Below, in pieces: positions 1-11,642 of a stretch of DNA of 64,000 bases. The notes beneath the pieces are model-generated. The model was not told where the DNA came from. It saw only the letters and a program-made list of their open reading frames with translations, and searched no databases. Source of the stretch: Tilletia caries (Eukaryota; Basidiomycota; Exobasidiomycetes; Tilletiales; Tilletiaceae); the NCBI GenBank assembly GCA_032718865.1, contig JALUTQ010000041.1:1364001-1428000 (forward strand). Reading direction: 5' to 3'. How positions within the stretch are numbered: the stretch's first letter is position 1; every line of letters starts with the position of its first letter. The position numbers and the translations under genes are program-made.

Positions 1-239
1 CTGCAGAGGCAATGATCAAGCAAGGGAAAACGGGAAGACGACCAAGTCAGCAAAAGCAATCGGCACGGGCACGGAGCAGCAGAGAAAATGGTTGAATGGA
101 ACGTAGTCGAGACCATGCCGCATGCGAAATGACCGTCCTTGAAGATGATGACGTTGAGCAGAGGAGAAAACGTTCCAACATCAGCATCTTTAGTCGGACG
201 TGAGCCAGCGTTGACTCTCACCTGTGTCATGACCTCAAG
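1..239. other. Left edge, no gene seen
   Basis: No open reading frame, RNA gene or repeat can be supported here. It is mixed-composition DNA up to the target duplication of the first MITE. Confidence 0.5.
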
Positions 240-249
240 CCGGAAGGGA

Positions 250-753
250 GGACGGCCTTGTTTCCCCGAATCCTGAGCGGTGATTCGGCGATTAACAGTG
301 CCAATCCCTGGTACACGTGACCCCACTTCCAGCTCGGCGGGGGGGCTTTGCCCCCCCGGAACCCCCCCAACCAAAAGGACAGTCTTGTCCGTCTCCATTG
401 CAATCATGTCTAATCCTGCCCGCTACGCGCTAACTCTAACCCGCATGGTGACTGTTATCCTAACTTAGCGACCAAGTCGAAAAAAAGAGGAAAAAAAGGG
501 AAAAAAAGAATGATCGAGATGGGAATCTAACCACAGACTTTTACAATAGCAAGCTGCATCACTAACCGCTGAACTATGAGGGAAAGTTGATGTCGGTCTC
601 AATTTATTGCAATATATGAACACGTCCAACGTGAGCGTGCTAAAGATAGTAGTCAAATCGCGCCCGAGCGCGCCCCGATCGCGCTTAATCGCCGAACCTC
701 CGGTTCGGGGCGGCTTGTCGCCGCCTTGTCGCTTCGGGGAAACAAGGCCGTCC
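250..753. mobile_element. MITE-like element 1, 9-bp target duplication, tRNA-like core
   Basis: A perfect 21-bp inverted repeat is seen at 250-270 and 733-753, and the direct repeat CGGAAGGGA lies immediately outside at 241-249 and 754-762. A second inverted match (TTCGGCGATTAA) lies inside at 284-295 and about 685-696. A 9-bp target duplication is typical of Mutator-like transposases. There is no transposase, so the element is non-autonomous. The core (about 310-680) is shared with the element at 47516-47964 and holds a G-rich/C-rich hairpin near 340-360. On the minus strand near 530-590 there are pol III-like A and B boxes (GGTTAGATTCC) followed by A/T runs, as in tRNA-derived SINEs. Whether a SINE was captured by a MITE is inference. 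Confidence 0.8.
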
Positions 754-762
754 CGGAAGGGA

Positions 763-2290
763 AGGATGAAAATTGAGAGGAGGCAATCAAAAGTGACGAT
801 GGTGATGAATGATGGCGGTGCCGTGTTGCGACCTGGCGTGCGGTAATGTGCGTTGCAAAGAGGATAGGACAATCGCTGCAGTTAAACAATGGATGAGGGA
901 CTGGAGAGATGAAAGACTGCAGGACGTCAAGGCAACGGCTTGGGGTAATTTCAGCACGGCGAATCCTCAAGACAAATGTGACTGCTGTACGGGCATTGAC
1001 TGCTGAGCGCTGACATTGATCCCCAGACACGAGGGGGAAAGGAAAAAAGAAGAGATAGCGTGCGGACCGCGGGCCGCGGTACTGCGGATGAAGAAGGGAG
1101 AGGGAAAAAAGAGAGAACGCCGACATAAACATATAAGCGTTAGAGAGAGACGCTGTCGAGGTATGGAGAAAGAGAAAAACAGGAGACGCTGGGACGGCGT
1201 AGGGTCTAGGGAGAAGGTGAACCGTGAAGGGACAGGCACGAACGAACCGAAGAAGCACCTGACCTGCGAGATGTGACATGGCTGCGTTTGATTAGTCGGA
1301 AGAAGCGCAACTGTGGTAGCAGGGAAAAGGAAAGAGACAAAGAGAGAGAGGACGCGTCAGAGTCCAGAGGGCAGAGATTAAAGAGCAGGATAAGTCAGCT
1401 AAGAGGAGCTAATCGGTCAGTACGAGAGAGGTCAGCGACAAGCAGAAGGTGGGATTTTTTACGTTGAAGTGTGACCTGCACCCAAGTGGGCGTACAAATC
1501 CATACGTCCGAACGATGTGTTATCTGCGGTCTGTCTACGAGGAGATACATACCTACCAAATCTGAAGAGGGGAGAGGGTCAATTCAAGTCTGAGGAAAAT
1601 CAACGCCGTACACATGGTAATTGGTAGTGCCGTGCATCGATTGTCCGATGCGCTGGAACTTGACTCACTCACTGACTTACAAGGGATCTGCGAGCCGTAT
1701 TTTCCAGCAAAAAGAGTGTTGCGCGTTCCCTAAACGTATTTGGCCTCCCTTTCACAACTCTCCGCGTCTCCGACCGCGCGCCGCCGAAGGCGTCTCTAAC
1801 TTGTCTTCTGAGAAAGGAAAGCGACATACTCACGACGCCCAGTTAACGTTCTTCTGAGAAAGAAAAGTGACAGACATACCCACGGCGTCCAGTGAGTGTG
1901 ACCGGATATATAATGTAGTCCATATGACTGAACTCACCTTGTCACCCACCGATCGGCCTCACGAAAACCAGTGGCCCCAGATCCACAATTTTGATGGGGA
2001 CGGCATTCAGACGCGCTGACGGTTCAGACGCGCTGACGGTCCACGCGCCCCCACAATCTCATCGCGCCCCACGCAAGATCCAGACTCGTACGCCGCTTGC
2101 TTCTCAAAGCTAATCCAAAGCGAGGCGGCCTATGCACCTGGCCAACCCAAGGCATCTTGCGTTCCGCCTTCCGTGACGATGGCATCTGCTCAATGATTAA
2201 TGATGAGATAATAAGTGACATGAGCCTGAGGCCGGATGATTGCAGGGGTCCCCTTGAAGCTTAGAGAGTCAGAAAGGAAGGGACGTATTT
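763..2290. other. Intergenic, purine-rich, no supported gene
   Basis: Long open frames at 800-1470 are products of A/G-rich composition: they overlap on both strands and show no domain or splice structure. A 17-bp tandem pair (TTCAGACGCGCTGACGG) lies near 2006-2040. The end of this stretch is the probable promoter of the membrane protein gene. Confidence 0.5.
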
Positions 2291-2450
2291 AATGCTGACT
2301 GTTTACATTCATCCCTCCTTTTGCTCAGTCAGGGTCCTCTTCTTCCCTTCTCTTGATACCTTGCTTCTCCCTCCTCCTACTCCTCCTCCCTGCAGATCCG
2401 TTTTAACCTCCAAAAATACTAGTACCTCTCCTCAAGAACGACTTCGAGTC

Positions 2451-4479
2451 ATGGATCTATATTTGAGGTTCGACCTGCCGCCGCCACCGCCTCCCACCTT
2501 CTTTTCACGAGACCACAGCGCCACCCGAGCGAGGTTCCCAGAATTTCAAGATGCAGCCGAGCTTCAAGACTTTATTCAGGTCATGGTATGTTGGGACTAC
2601 CCGCAATGGGTGGTAATCACCTTCATCATCTCCCTCGTCCTGCTCTCCATCTTTTTGGCCGTCTGCCTAGTCGTCATTATCGAAAGAGTACGACGGGGCG
2701 CCTCATGGATCCTACGATTTGGTCAAGGCGAAAAGCGGGCTCTCATCGTGCCACACGCCCAAAACGTGAGTTTGTCCTGCGGCTTTGCCTCGCAACTCAC
2801 CGAAAAGGTCGTCAGCGCGTTGCTCAAAGCTGACTCTTTGCGCTGGCAATGTTAGGGCTGGACGTTCTCTGTCAGCATATACTTCCTCCTCGTCTTGGCC
2901 TGTGTGTGCGACGTATATGTCAGCACTCGGGAGCACAAGCCGATACAGCATATTCCCCTTTGGGTCATATGCTTATTCACACCCCTCGCCATGGGTGTAT
3001 GGCTACAGCTATGGGGGATCTTCCTTGCGGCCATGCCTCAACAGCTCACGGGAGAATTCACCTCGTACAAGGTGCCTGCTCGAGTCATGAATACAGTTTG
3101 CCTCTGCTTCCCTCCCCTGGCATTCACCATACTCATGGTGCCAACAGCCATTTCCGACTACCACTGGCATCGCGTGGCCACGAAGGACTGGCCAGCTTTT
3201 CAACATCGATATCAGGACGAGACGGAGCTCAGCCGCGAGATGCTCGTCGATGCCCAGAAAGTGAGTAAGCAGGGGCTTGTGGGCGCGATAAGGCAAAGCG
3301 CTACAAAGGTTCTCATCACACTGTTGTATCTGCATTCCCATCAGATCTGGAACCACCTGCTTCGGTTTTCCTTCATGATGTCGGTCGCTTGCATGACATG
3401 GGTCATCATATGCGTTGGGATGACTGCGGTGTACGTGTGGATCAACTGGAGGACCATCTCAAGTCTCCGCAGCTTCCTGGCGACACAGAAGCCGACAAGT
3501 GCCAGTTCAGCAAGCGCAGATAAAGCACCTTCTCCAACGGTCCGGATGGTCGACATCAGAGCACAGGGCGCCGGCGTCAGATATTCTCCGCCACAGACCA
3601 TCATGGATCGCACCAAGGATGATCCTACCCATCAAGACACCAGTCTGACAAGACAGACCGAAAGTGCAGGGGGATTGGTGAAGAAAATGGGCCACCAAGC
3701 TGCCCAGAAAGTGCTTACCTACTTCACAGGTGAGTAGCGGGTGTATTCGATATCGTGTTTCTGTTTTGCTTCTCCTCTCTGACGCGTAGTTCGAGCGTCC
3801 TTACCCAACAGTGCAATGCAGTACGTTCTCGGAAGCGCCTGGACTGTGAGGATATACCCTTCTTAGCTGACTTGAGTTTCATCCGATCCACTTCGCAGTC
3901 TGCATCTTTGCGGGAGGGATCTGCCTGCAATGTCTTGCTGCTGGCGTAGCGGCGACTCACTACCCGGAGATGGAAAGGCATTCAAGATGTCTAGTCCTGC
4001 CCACCGCCCTCGCCGTCTGCTGCTACATCACCTTGTTCTTTGGAGCTATCATGCTGGCCTCCGTGGCATACTCCAGCCTTGAGCAGTCATTCTTACCCCT
4101 GTTGCAGGCAAGCGTATCCGCGAAGGCGAGGCTCTATCGCGGTGGTATCGGCAATCTGGCGGCCAAGAGAAGCAGTGCAACATCGGAAGCCGAAGGTGGG
4201 CTCGAAGCGGCGCTACGATCAACGGCCAATCTCGAAGGTGACCCACCTCATTCTGATCATGGACACGCACGAACGACCACGACAACGCTAGCAAGGTGTC
4301 CGTCTCCAGGTCTTCCGTCCAAGCCATCCACGGCAACGTTACGGTGCTCACACGGACTCTATTCGACTTCGCCAGGCGATGGAGCGGCTACTCTCCCAAA
4401 GATGCTGTACTTTTCCAACCGCTCTTTTGCCTCCGATCAGGAGCCCGTTTTCAAGTCTCGGACGCCACCCATCTCATAG
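2451..4479 (+). CDS. Multi-span membrane protein, function unknown
   Basis: Four exons give one 561-residue frame: 2451-2765, 2856-3260, 3345-3729 and 3899-4479. Introns begin GTGAGT and end TAG, CAG and CAG. The first ATG giving this protein follows a pyrimidine-rich leader. The short N-terminus has a proline run. Hydrophobic segments follow: one or two in exon 1 (after PQWVVITF), three around exon 2 (one starting VSIYFLLV), one in exon 3 (MSVACMTWVII) and two in exon 4 (VCIFAGGICL and LFFGAIMLASVAY). That makes about seven or eight in all. The C-terminal 130 residues are polar and Ser/Thr-rich. The topology resembles a seven-helix receptor, but no family motif was recognised, and no STE3 pheromone-receptor signature is visible. 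Function is not assigned. Confidence 0.72.
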
Positions 4480-5045
4480 CTCGTTCACGCTTGGGAACAG
4501 CGACCGCAACGGCGCCTCTCAGCCCCCCTCCGGCTCGAGCAACAGATCTGATCATGCTTGCTGGTCATGGCATGCTGGCTTTCAGAACGTTCTGAAACAG
4601 CCGGACACATGCTTTTCGCTTCTCGAAATTCTCAAATCTCAAATCTCAAATCTCAATCCTCACTAAAGAGTGTACCATCGATATATATCTAGGCAGGAGA
4701 CAATAAACTCGAATGATCTCGCGAAAACTTGAGCAAGGACAGCAGAGAAGAGCTCGTAATGTAGGATATAAGTAAGTGGAAGCGCGAAGGAACGAAGATT
4801 TGCAAGTCGAGTGATCTCTGGTACGCTGCCATGGGCGAGCTGCAGGGGACGTAACTTTAAGAAGAGAGAGAGAGGTATCGAAGCTGCGGTCCGGAGACTT
4901 TTATACGTTTGATCTTGAATGTTGAACGTTGAACGTTGAATGTTGAATGCGGAAGTGATGGCGTAGAGAGGTAGGGCGATATGTACGACGTTGTACGAGC
5001 GTGACGAACGTTGGAACAAACGTTCGATCGCCTCAGTGGATATTC
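4480..5045. repeat. Intergenic with two short tandem repeats
   Basis: This is the gap between two convergent genes. It holds a CAAATCT-type tandem near 4630-4655 and five TTGAAYG-like heptamers near 4918-4950. No gene is seen. Confidence 0.5.
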
Positions 5046-8000
5046 TCAAACTCGGACCTTCTCCTTATGTGAGTGGTGACGCATCCGATGGAAGGAAGAG
5101 TGTGTCACCACGACAGGTCGGGAAATGCTTCCCATCGTCGATGCATCGTATCCGTCGCTCGAGTCGGCATGGGCATGGTTCCGTGCACTATCCGAGGCGT
5201 TCGTGAGCGTCATGGCCGAGCCAGCCGAGCCCGACTGGATCGTCGACTTCTCGTCGTGGTGCCAGCCCGGCAATTTCTCCTTGACCCGGTTCTTGAGTGA
5301 GACAAGCTCCTTTTCGAGAATCTCGGAGAGCTCTTCGATTCGGTGACGGTGCTCTTGCTCTGGTTTGGCCCACTTGGGTGGAGGCGCACGAACGGGATAA
5401 CCCTTCGTCGTTCCATGACCCTTCTCGATCTACGAGGATGTATCAGTCCAATGAAAGGCGTTGCAAGTCAGTACTCCCTTCCATTCATCTGATGGCTTCA
5501 AGTAAGAGCTCAGACGCACCTCGATGCGAAGATCAAATTCGAGCTCGCCACTCTGCGGCAGATGCGTGACCGCACACCAGTTCCGTCCACCCCAGATGTA
5601 CTTGGTGTTCGACTTGTTGCCCTGCGGATCGATTTCGAACAGAGGCACCATGCTCTCCTTGACTCCCAGGTAGAACAGCGAGCGATGCTTCTTGGTGGCG
5701 AGCCTATTCAGCACCGTAATCACAGCGGGAGGCGGAGGCGCGTTGACGATAGCACCTGTCAGGGTAGAAGAACAATACATCAGTCGCTGCTGCATGCAGT
5801 AGGAAAGGAATAGAGCAGGTGTTCAATACTGACTGGTGATGACAGCAAGCTGGTACTTGGGATCCAACGTAGAGTCGTGCTCATGAGATCCATAGACTGC
5901 AATCAAAGACGCGTCAGCCATTACACGCCTCAAACATTTGATGATCGGATGCCTTGAAAATGACTCACAAACACCGACACCTCCTGCATGAACATCGCCA
6001 CTGAGCCAACTGATGCGGACATGGGACTCAAGCGCAAGCATCTCCGTGCGGGCGATAAGCCTGTTCCGCTCGCGCTTGTGCGGGCCTGCACACCAATGAT
6101 CCCTAAGAGTGTAGCATAGATAAGTCAGTGTCGGAGTCGTGCTAGAGAATATATCGAAGGAGAGAGGACGAGTGCTCACATGAGATCGTCAAGGAGCTCC
6201 ACCTGTCCGTCAAACTACATGACGTTTTTAGAGCAGAAATGTCAGTATCTAGATTGTGACATAGTGGCCGATTCTGGAGGCGTACCTTGTTCGTGAAGCC
6301 CGCAGCTGCGGCCTTGGCGAGCATGAGAATCGGGTTCGCGGAGGAGGACAAGGCGCGCTCGAGGAAGACCATGCGAGGATCTGGTGGGAAAAAAACATTG
6401 TTCGAAATGTCAAGTCCAGAATCGACGCAATGACGGAAGAAGGTATGAGGATCTGCCGCGACTCACAGGCGAGAGGCACACCGACGAGGATGGTCAGGTG
6501 CTCCGTCGTGTGCGGCATGCGCTTCTTGCACTCAGAAAAGATGAGACCATAGCCCTCGGGCGAGACGACCTGGTCGACCTTGCGCTCGGCGCGGCAGTCC
6601 ATGAGGAGAAGCTGCTGTTTGGGACCGAGGTAGGTGAGGAAGGTGTGGTTGCGGTAAGGCACGTAGGTTCCCGGAAATCCTAGGATAAGGGAATGGAAGG
6701 TGTGGGTGACGGGCTCGGATGCACCTGCTTGTGTGGGATTCGAAGTTTGTGCGTCAATCTTGGACTCGTCGAGGATGTTGACGGGCGCCTCCTTGGGAGT
6801 AGGGGTGGGCTGGAAGAAGCAGATTAGGACCGATGTCAGCCCATCTTAGGTGATTCAGTAGCGGGATATGCGCCGAATGTACTGTGGCTACTCACTGCGA
6901 TGAACTGCTGGAAGAGCAAATACCTACATAAACGCGGGGACAAACCCGTCTCGCGTGTCAGTGAGGAGCATGTATGCATCGATTCGAGCGAGGAAATGAC
7001 TCACCAGAAGTAACCACGGGATCCGATCGTGTTGAAGATGGGTGCGAGCATAGTTTCGTGCTTGTAGGTACCGAAACCGTCGATAAGATCGTGGCTGAAG
7101 AAGGGGGGAAGAGCAACAATTTGAGCTGACGAGACAATGGTGCATTGAGCCCCGATTGCCCAGCATGTACTTCCGGCCACTCACTCGTCGAGCATGTTGA
7201 CCATGGGAATGTGGGCAATGGTACGGGCGAATGCGCCACCTCCGAACCAAGATCTGAGAACGAACCACAAAATAAAAGCGCGCTGCAAGTTAGCGCGTGC
7301 CTGAGTATTGAGAAGGGGAGATGGAAGGGTGCCTACGTACGCGTAGTGACGGAAGTAAAAGCGGTCAATCGAGGTGGCAATTTCGTCGGTCACAGGCATC
7401 TTGATGGATTCTGCACCGGAAGCTTTGACCCATGGCTGGAGCTCTGGCTAGAGGACGTCATGGTGGGGAAAAAAACGTGAGCTATGAGCATTGAAAGAAG
7501 GCAGCAGGGAGGGTTGCTGACTCACCTCCTTTGTGAGCTTGTCACAGTAGATCTGGTCTCCGCCTCCGACGACGGCATGGAAGGGGTCCTTTTCGTGCGC
7601 CTCGAGCATGTCGTTCCAGAGGGGATCGGCTCCTCCCCACTCTTCGGGCTTTATGACATCCGAGAAGCCGTTGCAGGAGTGTGCGGACCATCGGAAGCTC
7701 TGGTCGCGTGCGGGCACGTGGAAATCGTTGACCGTGTTTTTGAGATGGCCGTCGTTGGGCTGTTCGTTTCCGTCCTCGAAGTCGATGTCCTGGATGTCGG
7801 CGCGGATGAAGCGTGCGGCGAGGAGCTCGTAGGTGATCTTGGTGGGCTTGTCGGTGAGATTGAACTCGAACTTGAAGCGCCAGAAGGAGTGGCCGTCGTA
7901 CTGGAAGATGCGGAGCGCGTCGACGGTGCGCTCCTCGCCCTGCGGGGTGTGGTAGCGGATCCTGGGCGTGTGGCTCTGGTCGGAGTGCTTGTCCGCGGTG

Positions 8001-8197
8001 ACGATCAGACAGAAGGCGTGGTAGAGGAAGTCGCGCTCTGGCTGGGTGGTGTCGTAGCGGAGCATGGGCCCCGTGCGGACCGCATACGCTGCGGAGCGAC
8101 TGCCGCCGATCTCGCCGCTGCCGTCGGTGTGGACATCGACCGCGCGCGGCGACTCGACACCAGTAGCGGACGCGTGTGTTCCAGCGTGTCCTTCCAT
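5046..8197 (-). CDS. PhoD-like phosphatase family protein
   Basis: A minus-strand gene of about ten exons starts at the ATG ending at 8197 (protein begins MEGHAGTH) and stops at 5046. The first exon is 7526-8197. Later exons lie near 7335-7447, 7190-7283, 6995-7093, 6470-6830, 6290-6375, 5965-6175, 5845-5900, 5520-5755 and 5046-5430. Exon 1 holds a beta-rich N-terminal region and GGGDQIYCD, the metal-binding core of PhoD-like phosphatases. Later exons carry the HDLIDGFGTY and GDVHAGG motifs expected for the metallophosphatase fold. These are usually cytosolic proteins with an unknown physiological substrate in fungi. The C-terminal 80 residues are low-complexity. Some internal exon edges, especially near 6890-7330, were not resolved. 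Confidence 0.82.
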
Positions 8198-8842
8198 ATT
8201 CACAGTTGTTTTTTCTGCTGTATGTTGGCTGGCTGCGAGAGAGAGATCGACGCGCTTCCCGCTGACTTTGTCCAACTCCGCTCGCTCACGCCTCACACGC
8301 CTCCAGCCAAGACACGCACCGATCGCGTCCTGTTTCGGCAGCTGACAGATGCCGCGGCAGAACAGTGAACTGAGCACAAACAAACAAAGCAAGTGGGAGA
8401 AGAAGGTATTTCTCGGCCGAGACACGGTCAGTAGCACACGCGACGCGACGCGTTCGACTGACTGGGAGCGGTTGCGGGATCAGGGAGGAAGAAGGTCAAC
8501 ACGACGACGTGCATCCCCAGAGAAAGGAGGCTTCTGCCTGAGCCAGCATTCGCAGAGGACATGCTCACGCTCGCCGGCCGTCGAGGGTCATGATGATGCT
8601 GATGTGTGTGTCTGCAGTTTTAGAATCTTGACGAGATGGCGAGACGGGGAGAGATCCACAGCATGAAGTTCGTTCGTCCTTCCAGCTTCGCCGGTTCCAC
8701 CAGACACATATACACGCTGCTACTTCTTTGGCAGCTTCTCTCCGCGGACTTCCATCGCGGCCGCATCACAAGGTCAGAGAGCACAGAGCGACAAGATGAC
8801 AGAGATGCTTGCGATTTGTGTATCCAAAACGGTGAAGTAGGT
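8198..8842. other. Intergenic between PhoD-like gene and TRM5
   Basis: This gap holds the 3' side of TRM5 and the upstream region of the PhoD-like gene. Open frames here are shadows without domain content. Confidence 0.5.
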
Positions 8843-11285
8843 CTAGCTGTCCCAGACACACTCCGCCCACAGACGGAAACTCAGGCAGTACATGTCCTTG
8901 TTCGGCGACACCCTCCTCACAAAGTGGATCGACACCTCCCGCCCACGCTCAACCTCCGCAGCCGAGGGCGGCACCGAGTCGCCCGTCACAGACGGGATCG
9001 ACGACATCGGCGGTACCACACCGGCGCCGTCTCCCGCCGCCCCTGCCACGGGGGTGAGCGAGCTCAGTGTCGGAGGTCGTTCCCGGTATTTCGGAACTTG
9101 TAGTCCATCTGTCCCCTCGGCGGCAAAACCAAGCGACGAGTTGGCACGGGCGACGATATCTTCGTACGGCGTTTCCAACGCCTTCGTGAAGCAATGAACA
9201 TGTACCTTGGGGTACTTCAACGTCCTTCCACGACGATCAGGTGTCGACATCGCTCTTTCAACCTGGGCCCGCTCCCCCTTCCCGTCAAAGACTCGGGAGA
9301 AGAGCCCTCGATAGGCGTCGAGGAATTCAATCGCCGACGCTGGTAGGTTCATGACGAAATGTTGAGGTATCCGTGCAGGAGGGCGGATCTCCTTCGGGGG
9401 AGGGGGTCGTCTTCTGCGTTCCGGGGGATTTTTGGGTTGTGCGACTGGCTTGTGGTCCAGGAGCACCTTACCGATAATGTCAGAGTCCGAATTCGGTTTC
9501 TTGTCCTTCGGCGGTGTACTTGCTCTTCGATCCGACGCGGGCTTGCCGCTGCTGCCGCTGGGCGGTTGAACAGCTTTTGCTGGCCACGGGACGCCGTCCC
9601 AAGCCCAGCGCGTTCCTCTTCGAATAAATTCGCGTCCATCGAGACCCAAAGGCTCGTCATCGGGCCCATCCAAAGACTCGTCCGCCTCCGTGAAACGCTC
9701 CTTGCCCTTGGCATTCTGGCTTCGGACGTCTTTACGCCGTGGAACAAAGACCCGCGGCTCGACCTTGTTCGTGAGTACGTTGGCTGCCAGACTGGCCATC
9801 GATGCTGGATTCAGGTCGTTCGCTAGCACCCAGCACGGTCCACCGAACGCCTCGTCGGCCTCCAGCAGCGCCGCCGATGGGATCCTGTCCTTTGCGCCGA
9901 TTGCACCAGGCCCACCAGAAACAGCATGAGCAGCAGCCTCGATGTTCAGCCGGTTCCCACGCTCTTTCTTAGCTGCAGGGACCGCGAAGGGACCGACGCC
10001 GGCCATGACATCGATGACAACGTCCGACGCTTTAAATTCAAGCTGTGCAATACGCGCATGTTCGGCGTGGAGTCGAGAGTTGAAGTAGACGGCACGGAAG
10101 TCGAAAGTGTAGGTGCAATTTTGCTCCGACTGGTTAACAGAAGAAGAGTATGAGGACACCTGATTCGGTAGGACAGCAATCCAAAAGACTCAACTCACCG
10201 CCGTCGTTTCGTACTCCGGAACACCGGCCAGGAGCTCCATGTCGAAAAAGCGAAACTGAGCATCAATTGTGTCAAGCTTGTTGACAACTGTGCGAACGCA
10301 GCGCGCGTTTTTCTGAAAGCGCCGCGTCATGATCAGCTATTGTAAGGCACATCTATATAGCTGGCCTGGACTCACGTCGAGTATAACCTCTCCAATGAGG
10401 AATCGATAGGGCAAGTAATTGTCCCTCAGATTTAGGTGGGCTGAGGCAAAAGAATGCAGAATACGTGTCAGAATCCCAGAAAAAGTCGCATACACTCTCC
10501 CCGAGGAGACGTACCAATGTGCCCGACGATGGTGAATGAGGTCGGCGTGCCATCTGCCAGCCCTTCTGGGAGCAACGAGGCAAGAATTTGATCTGACGAA
10601 TGATAAGAAGGGAAAATGTTAGAACAGCATGTAAGAGCCTCGCTGCAACGCTCACTCACCTGCGGAGTAGTAGTCGTAGTCGACCTGGACTTGATGTGGG
10701 ATAAGCTCGCCTCCGACGCTAGCGATGAAGGACCTGGCTTCTTCGTTCAGCTCATCTGCAGGACAAAAAGAGGACCACGTTAGTCGCCTCAGAAGACCAT
10801 ACGCAGGACGATCCCAAGGTCCTCTACTCACCTTCGCTCTGAATATTGAGGATCACGATTCTCCTCTCCAGATCGTTCGGATGACTGATGACGGGTCGGA
10901 TATTTTTGGCGGCAAAGAGATACTGATTTGTCACCGCTGCGCCCATGACTTTGCTACTTGCAACAGCCGGTAGACTGATGCCCATCTGCGGCAAGGTACG
11001 CTTGAACAGTGGCTTGAGCGGGTTGATGCGGATCGACCGGGCGACATCGCTAGCGGCCCCGCCAGACAGCGATGGTCGGACATAGTCCGTTACGGGGGCC
11101 AGATGAGCGATATCGGAAGGCGGGCTGATGATCTGCTGGACTACGTTGGGCAGTCTTGCTTTCTTTGGGGCGGACATTGTGATGGGTCGCAGGCGATGAG
11201 GAAGCTGGGAAGTTCGGATGGGAAGAGCAGCGACACCGAGACGAAGTGGAGAATAAGCCGCACCCGAGAGAACGCGCAGCAGCAT
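8843..11285 (-). CDS. TRM5: tRNA (guanine37-N1)-methyltransferase, Trm5
   Basis: Trm5 methylates N1 of G37 in tRNAs, which prevents frameshifting. About six exons are read from the ATG ending at 11285 to the stop at 8843. The first is 10824-11285, small ones lie near 10660-10757, 10510-10590, 10378-10440 and 10200-10315, and the large last exon runs from about 10140. The class I SAM-binding motif DVMAGVGPFAVPA, the downstream NDLNP motif and the NLPASAIEFL motif are all present, followed by VHVHCFTKA and a conserved C-terminus. An insertion of roughly 100 basic/Pro-rich residues sits between NDLNP and NLP. Two in-frame start codons are seen: residue 1 opens an Arg-rich, acid-free leader like a mitochondrial presequence, and Met37 begins MSAPKKARLP. 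Yeast Trm5 acts in both mitochondria and nucleus/cytosol, so alternative starts are plausible. Confidence 0.93.
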
Positions 11286-11642
11286 GCGTTTCGTCCTCTT
11301 TCCTCCTCAGCGTCAAGTCACGCGCAGCACGTTTCGTTCCCAGACGCGCTGTTTGGGGAAGATCGTCGTCTTTACCATCAAGACGCCCATCCAATTGATT
11401 TCTTCCAAGATGTCGAGGAGCGCTTACGTAAACAAACACACTTTCTCGTTGATACGAGTCACGTGACTGAAATGAGGAGACGCGCCGTCGGATAAACAGA
11501 TCGGGCGGTGTTGATGTTTAGGGGCCTCCTCAGTCGCAGTCGCGTTCCACTGTTCCACATCTGGCATCTTCTCTTCCCTAACATCTGTATTCTCTTCGTC
11601 CCATTTACTTCCACACCCATTCGCATTTCCAGAAAGACAAAC

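Noticed and set aside
520..600. A functional tRNA gene on the minus strand
   Set aside because: A and B box-like blocks exist, but the anticodon and acceptor stems do not pair properly; better read as a tRNA-derived part of a repeat.
465..1467. Several open frames of 60-208 codons on both strands
   Set aside because: They follow A/G-rich composition, overlap each other and the MITE, and contain no domain, signal peptide or splice structure.
7484..8368. A 294-codon plus-strand frame
   Set aside because: It is the antisense shadow of the PhoD-like first exon, whose minus-strand protein has clear family motifs.
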